Shown in pieces: positions 55,556 through 64,000 of a DNA stretch of 64,000 bases; within the stretch, counting starts at the first letter, position 1, and each line of letters starts with the position of its first letter. This stretch comes from Pohlia nutans. Its lineage: Eukaryota > Streptophyta > Bryopsida > Bryales > Mniaceae. Where the stretch lies: contig CM040094.1 in assembly GCA_022496805.1 (NCBI GenBank), forward strand, positions 15,213,501 to 15,277,500, given 5' to 3'. Below the pieces are notes generated by a model. The model saw only the letters and a program-made list of their open reading frames with translations, searched no databases and was not told the DNA's origin. Both the position numbers and the translations under genes were made by a program.

Positions 55556-58500
55556 ACATGTGATAACCTATGTGTAAGGCCATTACCCTCCACTTGAAAC
55601 TTGTTTTTTGTGTGCACACACCTTCCTAATAAAGCACATGATGTGCAAACATGACTTTCAAGCATACCCATAGGCCTATTTTTCAGTAGAAACTTACATT
55701 GTTTCAAATTTTGACACATTGTGGTATATCAAGTTGGGATTCACATTGAAAAAATCACACTCAAAAATGTTTTGTACAATAACTTTTATTGCACGTCAAA
55801 CACATTGGGTATGGTTTTTAAAGGAAATTTACTTAGAGCCCTTCACTACACGGCATGCGGTGGTTGGGCCGAACTTTACATTTCTATTGGAATTGTGCAG
55901 TAAAACTATGTGGTCATTGGCATATCTATTATGATTAGAACTGTGCGGTCATTAAAATCGTGTGGTCATTGGCATGTCTACTCTTGTTCTTGTAATTTGT
56001 GCCGCTCTCCAGCTGTCAATATGATAAATTGCACTTGCATCAAGCTAACCTTAATTTGCAAACCATGATTCCATGAACCATATGATTGACGTGAAGGGAA
56101 ATAGTACTCTATGTCTCTATGAAGGTTGTAGAAACCATGAACCATGTGATTGATGTGAAGGGAAGTGGCACTCTAAAAAGTTTGTATAGATTGAAGCCAA
56201 AAAGACCTCTCTCACTCACACCGGGGAGTTTTGTACATACAGAAATCCATACATTTACTACCTTTTTTTTTCACAATCGAAATCCTAAGTTTTTTTGTTA
56301 CCATTTAGTAAATCTTCTAGTTTCGAAATTTTACTTAGGTGTATTTCCAAACTTTTGTATAATAGTTTGGTTTTTTTTTTTTTTTGTATTATGCTTTTGA
56401 GGGGGTTTATTGTGATCAAAGAATTCAAATCCCAAGCTCAAAACTTTCAATATCCTTAGCAAGAGTTGAACATGGCCAAGTCCCCACTATCATAGAGCTA
56501 AGGATATAGTGTTCAAAATGCATGGATCCAAAAGAGGGTCCATGCATTTTTTGGAGGTGGGTGGGTACGATAAAACATGCAACATCGAGACAACTCGCTA
56601 TCAGATATCAATTAGGAATTTATACTAGTTCAAACAAGAAGCATCACTCACAAAGCACAAATAATGTGACGGGATAAATCTAGTACTTTGCTCCATTCAT
56701 TCACAAAAAAATGGCATCTTTAATGATATTATCATAGTCCAAACCTCATCTAGCCCCTTTAAAGCAATTCTAAGTTTGGCTTCAAAATTTGTATTTCCAA
56801 GCCTATTCTTCACTTAGAGCTAAATTAGTCTTCTCCACTAACCTCCCCAAGTATTTGTAGGTTCCTGTTAAAAAAATTACGACCAATCCACAGCTCATCT
56901 AATTCGTTGTCTGCGGGGTTGTTTGTTGAAGTCACATTTTCCAAGACAATAAATATTTGACCCCATCATAAACTAACCAACCATATTTCTCCATTCTTTG
57001 TAAAGACAACCAGTCAGTTTTCTAAAAAATACAATTCTACCTTGGTACTTCATCCTAAATTCCTCACCGTCATTTGAAAATTTCCTAAATAAATCGGCTA
57101 GCTTGTGACTAAACCTCAGTACCCTCCATGATACAAATGTTGCTCAAGTTCCTCATACACTAATGTGTTCTACTTGATTTCCACCTTTTAGTACGAGCAA
57201 AGTTCAATTGAAGCAACTTTCTCCCTTCATATCCAATTCAACATGTTGCCTATTAATCTATTACGTGTAACTTGGCTGATGGTTAATACTAGTATGCTAT
57301 CTACTATGAGTAGAAAATTGAGTTCTATATAGAGTTTTCATATAATTATCCCGGTCCCATTCCAGTGTCAACTGGCTAGCTTGGAATTGGAGATACTAGC
57401 TAGTAGAGCAAATACCTCGTATTGCCCAAGCTTAATCAAGTCCACACATTGTTTCCATTGTATTTCAAACGCTCATCTACACAAAAACTGATAGTGTAGT
57501 CCATCTTTTGAGTGAAGTCTTGAACATATGGAAGCCCTCTTGATTCACACCTTTTTTTGGAGTTACAAAACAATTTAGTATTCCTAAGATTTGATTGTTT
57601 ATATATGCAAAAACTTCATTGTAATTGTGACAGCCTGTAAATATTGCTAGTAGCTTAATCGAGAAGAAGATTTCACAAGAAGATTTCGGAGCAGTAACCC
57701 CGAGGGCTAATGTTGCCAGAGGGGCTAAAGTCCGCATTTTTAGCCCTCTAGTTTAGCTAGGGCTAATGTCTTTTTTGTCCTCTGAAAACCAGCCAGAGGG
57801 CTAATGTGCTAAAATTTAGCCCTGTTCATGTTAGCCGTGGTTAACACAGAGTGCAGTCCGTGCGAGAGCAGCCAATCCTAACCCATCATTGCGCTAGAGA
57901 ATGTCAACCTTAAATTTAAGAGTACGAGGGTGTTTCCTCATATTCGAACATGACAAATTATTACAATGTATTGGAAATATGCAATTAAAGAAGGTTGATT
58001 TTATTTCTAATTGCAAAAAGGAACTTTTCTCAATTTCAACTTGTTTACTAGGAAACTTACCAATGCTTTGTTGGCGTTCTCAAAGTTCTAGCATGAAACA
58101 AGCTGCAAGAAGGGGTCTCGGAGGGGTCACATCATGTTGCTCCAACGGTGGCTAAGTTCTCAATTGCACATAAACAAGAACATGGTTTAAACCCCCATTT
58201 TTTTCAAAATTAATATAAATGAAAGTATAAAAAATCATTGGCAAAAGAGTGAAGCAAACCCATAATCAATATTCCTTTTAGTGTTACACTTAAGTGCCTT
58301 CGTGTTGCTACTATATTTAACAAATCATTTAGGAGGGTTCTAGGAAGATTATAAATAAATCATTAAAAGAATCAAATACGGTCTACAATAATGGATGGTA
58401 AGGATATGTTAAGAAAGTCACTATAATTCATTTTACTCCTTCATAGTGGAATTTTCAAAATTACCCTTTTATTTTGGCATTTTGTCTTGTTCTATCCTCA

Positions 58501-58794
58501 AATCAGAAGTGTTTCAAAGTTTCAAGGTTACTACATGCTCATACTACACATTTCAAATTTTTAGATTGATCATATTCGTACATGTGTATTTTAGACCCCC
58601 TCCACTTCGAAATTCATAGAAAATGTTGAACTTAAAGAAGTCTAAACTAAAAATTGAAAACACTTTAGCTCCAAAATTGGTCCCATTACCGGAGCTAATC
58701 TTCAAAACTATCCCCGGTTGATACTTTGTACATTTACTGGGACTAATGTAAGCCACATTAACCTTGGCTAACTCAGTGTTTGTTAGCCTTCATC
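55556..58794. other. Intergenic, repeat remnants
   Basis: There is no recognisable gene; short ORFs here lack homology I can name. A degenerate element with GAGGGCTAATGT and TTTAGCCCTC blocks lies at about 57690-57850, with related sequence near 58735-58790, 61045-61115 and 62040-62100 (ACATTAGTCCC). Confidence 0.4.
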
Positions 58795-59193
58795 AGGAAT
58801 TTCGGACCCCATTGATTCAGCACGATTTCAGTGCGATTTCCGATATTTCAAGGGTTCGTACAGTTTTTGCACTGATTCCGCATCGTTGCGTCATTCATCG
58901 CAACTACACTAATATGACACGATGTTTGTACAAGCGGATATAGTACTGATTCGACACGCTTGATACATCTATTGAAAACGTATGAATTCAACACTCTTTA
59001 TAGTCGTCAAATGTCGTGTTTTAATCATCTTTAAAACTACACTAATTCAGTGCATTTTTCGTGCGACATCATCTTTTCCATATCTAGATTTTATTTTCTT
59101 TCTATATCTAAATTTGATCAAAATAATATTATTAAAAAATATTAAATAAAATATTAAAATAATATTAAATAATTATTTTCCTCGCTACCCATT

Positions 59194-59737
59194 TTAACCT
59201 CTAAAGGACCAATCAACCATATTATGCTTGATTTTTGGTCAAAGGCCCCAAAAATCAAGTGTCTTAGCTTTATTGTAGTTGGTGTTTTCATTAGATGTTT
59301 AAGTTAAGTTATGATACATCTTTTGACCGTTGGGATTGGAGAATAAACTTCATTTGAAGCTTTTCCACCGTTGAGAACTTTGAATTTTGAGTGTCCAAAA
59401 TACAAAGGGCTTTCTAAAGATGCTTTAATCATAAGTCTCTTTTAATTTCTTCACCTTCAAGTTTTTACTCCATGTAAATATAACTTTTATCTACCTTAAA
59501 TATAATTTTTGATATTAAATTTGACAAAAACATATTTATTTTGAATTTTTACCTTGTTTACATCATACAATTTGTAAATATTCATAATATCATCCAATCA
59601 TGTTGAAAATTTTGTCATACCTTCATAATGTCGATGATTATCTATGAAAAATTATAAATCATTCAATGTGATATTTTAAGTATGCAAATTATAGTGCTTT
59701 GACTTTTACAAAAGAGGTGAGGACCTTTAGGGGTTAA
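59194..59737 (-). mobile_element. TTAA-flanked CCCCTAAA-family element, 544 bp
   Basis: It runs TTAA-CCTCTAAAGGACCAATC to GAGGACCTTTAGGGG-TTAA. The interior shares TTTTGACCGTTGGGATTGG and GTCCAAAATACAAAG with 17975-18409. Both TTAAs are intact. Confidence 0.7.
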
Positions 59738-59759
59738 CTGCACAGAATTGCCCGAACCC

Positions 59760-59875
59760 GCAGTGGGCCCACCATGGCTTCCCAAGCTCTATTGTCGATG
59801 GCGGGATTTGAACTCACGACCTCCCAATTGCCAACCAAGCTTCAAACCACCAAATCACCACAAACTCTCGATGCC
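59760..59875 (-). repeat. Possible tRNA-derived SINE fragment
   Basis: On the minus strand, GGTCGTGAGTTCAAATCCCG has the form of a T-arm and pol III B box. About 35-40 bp upstream, TTTGGTGGTTTGAAGCTTGG could be an A box. No complete cloverleaf folds, so it is not a functional tRNA. Confidence 0.35.
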
Positions 59876-61179
59876 TAGAATGGAACTCTTTTGGTAATTA
59901 TAAAAGAATGAAACCATTGACAATTTTTTGCCATGTGTATATAATTCTTTTTTCAAATTTTTTTTTTGCACTGCAACATGCAGGGCTTTTCCTACATCTA
60001 CAAAAAAATTCAAAATATTTTGAGTTTTTTTTTTTTGGGCCAAAATTGTGATGGCAGATCATGGTTGTGAGCTGTTTTTTTTTTCAGCGGACTTTGAATG
60101 TTTTTAATTATGTGAAAAAAACTTTTTTTCGAATTTTTTTTTGCACTAGATTATGCAGGACTTTTTCTATATCTAAGATTTTTTCATAATATTTTGAATT
60201 TTTATTTTTTGCCAAAATCGTGGTAGTTGTGAGCTATTTTTTTTTGCTCCTATGATGAAAAGTACAATGATAACCAATAATACCAAATTTGAATTCTAAA
60301 AATATAAAATGTTATTTCTTTGAAATTTTATTGTGTATTTCTTCTAACTCTATAAATGTAGATCTAAAAATGTTTTGGGAAATTAAACCGTAAGTATAAT
60401 TTAAAGAAGATTATTAGAATATTCCAACATATTCCAAAATAATATAAAATATTTTCAAAAATTCCAAAAAAATTCCAAAAAATTCCAAAGATTCCAAAAA
60501 ATATTAAAATATTGGACACGGATGTCGTACAAAAATAATTTGCATTATGATAGATGTTGAAATCGCACGAATGTAATAAAAGGCGTTGATATGATACGTA
60601 TACGATACTAGATCCGCATTCAAAGCAATCGCATGTTATCCGTGTCTTATTAGCCATGTAATGTAGATACACGATTAACGCACGGATTCCGTCAAGCAGG
60701 ACTTTCGTGCAGAAACAACACTTTTTTATAATCATTGAAAAGACACTGCATCGACATCTCAGCAATGCATGTCACTTCCGTACAATAACGACACTTCTAA
60801 ATGCACGTATGACGTGCGGAATCAGTGTTTAACGATAAACGCACTGAAATCGTGCAGAATCAGTGGGGTCTGAAATTCCTAATGTTGGCTATTGCATTTG
60901 TTGGCGAAACAAATCACGTGGCACATTTTCTAGGCAACAAGTGTAGCAACGGCAATGTGGTAAATGGATGCCCGATAAGGGCAAATATCATATACGAAAT
61001 TTTGAAACGTTATAGGAAACCCAGCATGAATATATACACCCCAACTGCCCGAGTAAGGGCTAATGTGGTTTAAGACAAAAGAGCTAATGTGACTTACATT
61101 AGTCCCAATAACCCACAAAAAGGCTCAAGACAAAACAGGGCACAAGATTCAAAATAACCAAGATAGTACACAGTCAGGG

Positions 61180-61482
61180 CTATAAACTGGATCATGAACA
61201 AATTCGAAGCCTTGTTACTTTCTCATACAACCTAGGACGATTTGCATCCAAGTTGCCTTTGAAAGCCTATTAAGTTCTTTACTAATTACAATAAATCTCT
61301 TGTGATGGGATAATGTTGAAGAGGCCTTCAACTACAAGTATGTCTAATTTGTTGGGTAGATTATATGCTTACAATGGTCTTCTCATGTACACCTCATGTA
61401 TATCTAAGCTAAGCCATGCTCATATCTACTTTTGAGGCTAGAATCTACTTGTGTTCAATAGGTTAGTACGTTTAAAGGTTAA
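61180..61482 (+). mobile_element. CCCCTAAACG element, left end lost
   Basis: The interior (AACAAATTCGAAGCCTTG, CATACAACCTAGGACGATTT) matches 31539-31867. The right end reads TAGTACGTTTAAAGG-TTAA. The left terminus is truncated near 61180. Confidence 0.6.
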
Positions 61483-61779
61483 ACTTTCTTGTGGGTATCG
61501 AGGGTGAATATCGAGTAGCGGATATCAGGACGGAGTGGGTATTGTGGACGGGTATCGGCTGCAAACAAGCCACCGCAGCTCTCACGATTAGGGTTTTCAA
61601 AAACGGTATAGCGGTGTTTTTAGAAACAGTGTATGGTGTGTAGAAGATTTTTGAACCTTCATCTTCTGAGTCTTGAATTTCTGCCGAGTCCGCTCAAATC
61701 TTCTATGCCAGTTTTGAGGTGACTAGAATTTGGTTTGTTGCAGATTGTCGCAAGTGTTGCTCCTAGGAGGCAAGTGCAC

Positions 61780-61824
61780 ATGGAGACCATGGCGTCAGCT
61801 CAGATTGGGGACTTGGGCATTTTG
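61780..61824 (+). CDS. Possible first coding exon of an unidentified gene
   Basis: An ATG at 61780 opens METMASAQIGDLGIL and runs to a good donor (TTTTG|GTAAGTTTCC). The preceding 250 bases have a 5'-UTR-like look (AGGGTTTTC, CTTCATCTTC) and a possible upstream acceptor (TTGTTGCAG). I found no convincing second exon, so this is only a candidate. Confidence 0.2.
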
Positions 61825-63077
61825 GTAAGTTTCCAGATCTATGACAACCTTCCGTTAGCTTGAGCTTTGAATCGTTTGGAAAGCCTTGAATACGGACTCA
61901 GCACTGAAATAAAGTACTAGGAGCCGGCACCGAGGCCAATCCCACGGATCCATGGAGTTAGCTTCAAGCCTTCAATGCCAACCCCACGGATCCGTAGGGT
62001 TAGCTTCAAGCCTTCAATGCCATAAATAGTCCACAAATTCACTTTTCCATTTCAGCAATTCTAATGTGGCTTAAATTAGTCCCAGTAAGTGTACAAAGTA
62101 GCTTCAACAATAATCAATTCACATATTATGTTCATAATTGCCACAGAACACCATTGTTTTTGAGTTAAAGTTATAAACTGTACTACATGCCTAGTACACA
62201 AAGCATATCCACAATCACAAGCTATAGCCCGATGAAGACGACTATTGGATCCTATTTTAATTATTTTGAGGTGAATCTCTGCAAGAGTTGCCTACACCCT
62301 GCAAAAATTTGTCTATTCTTCATACATGCATACAAACTTCCAGAACACCCTGCAATATAACAAGCAATAACTGAATCTTCAATGCATATATGATAGCAAG
62401 GAGAATTGTTAACGGCACAAATGCCAAATTGAGATGATAGTATCATATTCATATTAAAATAATTTGAACAAAATCATTGTCTAGGAATAATGTACATAAA
62501 ATATATGTTAAACAGCCATTGGATCATCCATACAATAGCTCAACTCTACATTATTCAAAGAAATTATCCATAAGCAATGAAAATGACTGAGAAACACCTG
62601 ATGGATTGTGAAGTCTTTTCAAAAATGTTGAAAACAAACTAGAAACGATGAATTTAAATATTTAGGGACCATTAAAGTCATAAATCTACTCACCTCTAGT
62701 AGGGCCTACGATCCCACCAAAAAAAATCCAATTCAATTAAAATCATATACAGAAAGATCATTGACTTCCAATCAATCGATGCTTGCAAAACACTTACTTT
62801 TTAGGGTATTACAATTAGAGTTTCCATGCAGACACACAGACGATCGTGGCACGGGTGCATGTGCATGCCCAAGGCTGTTTTTTTTTTTTTTTTCCTCCCC
62901 TCAAAGCTCATGAAAGCAGTAAGTTAAGTAGTCCTTTACTCCTTTTTTTTAATTAGTGTCAGTGCGTGAGTGTTTGCGACCACCAGTTAAGCTGTACATG
63001 CAGCCCATTTTTTTGGCAGGGTTAGCAGATTCACGTTCCTTGTGAGTATATCTTGATTTTTGGTTGCATGTAGAAAA
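61825..63077. other. Intergenic or intronic, nothing defined
   Basis: It contains a two-copy direct repeat at about 61940-62010 (CCCACGGATCC and GTTAGCTTCAAGCCTTCAAT each twice) and AT-rich sequence. No gene is seen. Confidence 0.35.
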
Positions 63078-63350
63078 ATGTTATCCCCATTTTGTGAGCA
63101 GTGTGGTAATACTTTTGAGAGGGGTACAGTGAAAGTTTGTTGTGAATGTCAGATACCAAGAGAGACAGGCCTCGAGAGGGCCCAAGTGAGTAGGCAGTTG
63201 ATGGAGTCAATGAAGGGGCTAATGGAGAGACTAACGGGTGGGCAATTAAAGATCCCAACGAGAGTGTCAATCGAGGGATTGATTGTAGGGGATTTTGTAG
63301 TCCTCCTACAAGACAAGTTGTACCGAGACATCCATGACAAAGACTCTTGA
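63078..63350 (+). CDS. Hypothetical 90-residue protein with Cys pairs
   Basis: From the ATG at 63078 (an upstream in-frame TTG at 63060 is ignored) the frame reads MLSPFCEQCGNTFERGTVKV, then CCECQ, then a charged helix-like stretch (RQLMESMKGLMERLTGG) and VSIEGLIVGDFVVLLQDK. CxxC...CCxC spacing suggests a small zinc ribbon. The length and composition are coding-like, but I see no known family, promoter or neighbour that supports it. It may be an exon or a transposon relic. Confidence 0.3.
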   Translation: MLSPFCEQCGNTFERGTVKVCCECQIPRETGLERAQVSRQLMESMKGLMERLTGGQLKIPTRVSIEGLIVGDFVVLLQDKLYRDIHDKDS

Positions 63351-64000
63351 CATACAACATGATTTTTTATTCACCTTGTGTATGGAATTGTGTAAAAAAT
63401 AAGTTGTATGAGAGAAAATGTTTGAGAGATGATGATGCCATTCAACATAAGTGCTATATTAACAATTATAGAATAACACAAATTAAATGAATTGAAGAAG
63501 TTCAATCAATTGGGCTAATTCTTTAGGGTGAATTCACGTTGGAAGATCCTTTGGTTCAGAAGGATGAATTGATGGATATTAATTTTGGAAGTGGAAAAAA
63601 GTGTTTGTGAAAAAAGAATGATGTTTACAAAAAAAAATGAGGAAATATCTCAAATATAAGAGATGGAGGAAGAGGTAGTTAAAGAAGGGTGAAGGCGGTA
63701 AACAAGCAAAAATTCAAAAGTTAACCAATCTATCCCTTCTACATTAGAGCTTATAGATTCAAAACAACCTTTAAATCAAAATTTATAGGATGTAGAGGAA
63801 GAAGATTATAAGGAGATGATGTGACTTTGTCATGCGCCGGTTAAGTTTGGAAAACGTTCATGAGATGTATGCACAGTTGCCTAAATTTATGATAGGTGAG
63901 GATGACATTGCTAATTGTATTGGGAAAAATTCCCTTTTACGCCAATTCAGGTAAAATATCCTTGGAAAGTGAGTTATTACATGGGTTTGCCATATTTGTA
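63351..64000. other. Window end, no gene seen
   Basis: This is purine-rich, AT-rich sequence with short interrupted frames. Nothing in it can be assigned. Confidence 0.3.

Larger units (their letters stand above)
58795..60880 (+). mobile_element. Composite inverted-repeat element with nested insertions
   Basis: The ends AGGAATTTCGGACCCCATTG and CAGTGGGGTCTGAAATTCCT are inverted and continue as GCACGATTTCAGTGC against GCACTGAAATCGTGC. They match the termini of the 246-bp MITE at 1855-2100. Inside are a CCCCTAAA element (59194-59737), a tRNA-like SINE fragment (about 59760-59875) and AT-rich filler. No transposase frame is seen. Confidence 0.55.

Noticed and set aside
59760..59875. Functional tRNA gene
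   Set aside because: It has a T-arm-like motif, but no cloverleaf, anticodon stem or acceptor stem could be paired.

Overview
This window is nuclear DNA from a land plant. The evidence is split genes with GT-AG introns, a plastid-targeted alpha-glucan water dikinase, an ER-resident HSP90 ending in HDEL, a DIR1-like lipid transfer protein, and dense plant-type miniature transposons (Stowaway, hAT-like and CACTA-like). The AT-rich background, the F-box/acidic-tail protein and the secreted bulb-lectin protein would fit a non-seed plant (bryophyte, lycophyte or fern), but that placement is a guess.

Layout. 1-12.7 kb: a minus-strand gene of unknown function (at least 11 exons, coiled-coil rich), running off the left edge. 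14.5-28.5 kb: GWD1 on the minus strand, 33 exons reconstructed into one open frame of 1414 codons. 33.0-35.0 kb: a two-exon plus-strand F-box gene. 41.6-48.3 kb: GRP94/endoplasmin on the minus strand, 17 exons, 890 codons. 50.2-51.2 kb: an intronless plus-strand secreted protein with a C-terminal B-lectin domain. 53.3-53.6 kb: first exon of an 8-cysteine lipid transfer protein on the minus strand, with its 3' side running into a 233-bp dimeric tandem repeat. The rest (28.5-33, 35-41.5 and 54-64 kb) is mainly transposon-derived and intergenic.

The genes do not form a pathway. GWD1 acts on starch in the plastid, GRP94 folds proteins in the ER, and the lectin and LTP are secreted.

The most striking signal is in the repeats. 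A superfamily of short elements with different interiors shares termini of the form TTAA-CCCCTAAA...TTTAGGGG-TTAA, which resembles piggyBac target-site preference. Three same-orientation hAT-like MITEs lie in GWD1 introns, two with perfect 8-bp target duplications. Four copies of another MITE family sit beside exon edges of the unknown gene. There are nested insertions at 5.1-5.7, 8.3-8.7, 36.0-36.5, 36.8-38.4 and 58.8-60.9 kb. A large compound foldback at 38.6-39.6 kb is made of three direct and two inverted copies of a ~170-bp unit. All exon coordinates are read by eye from splice consensus, phase and family similarity; no transcript or database was consulted.
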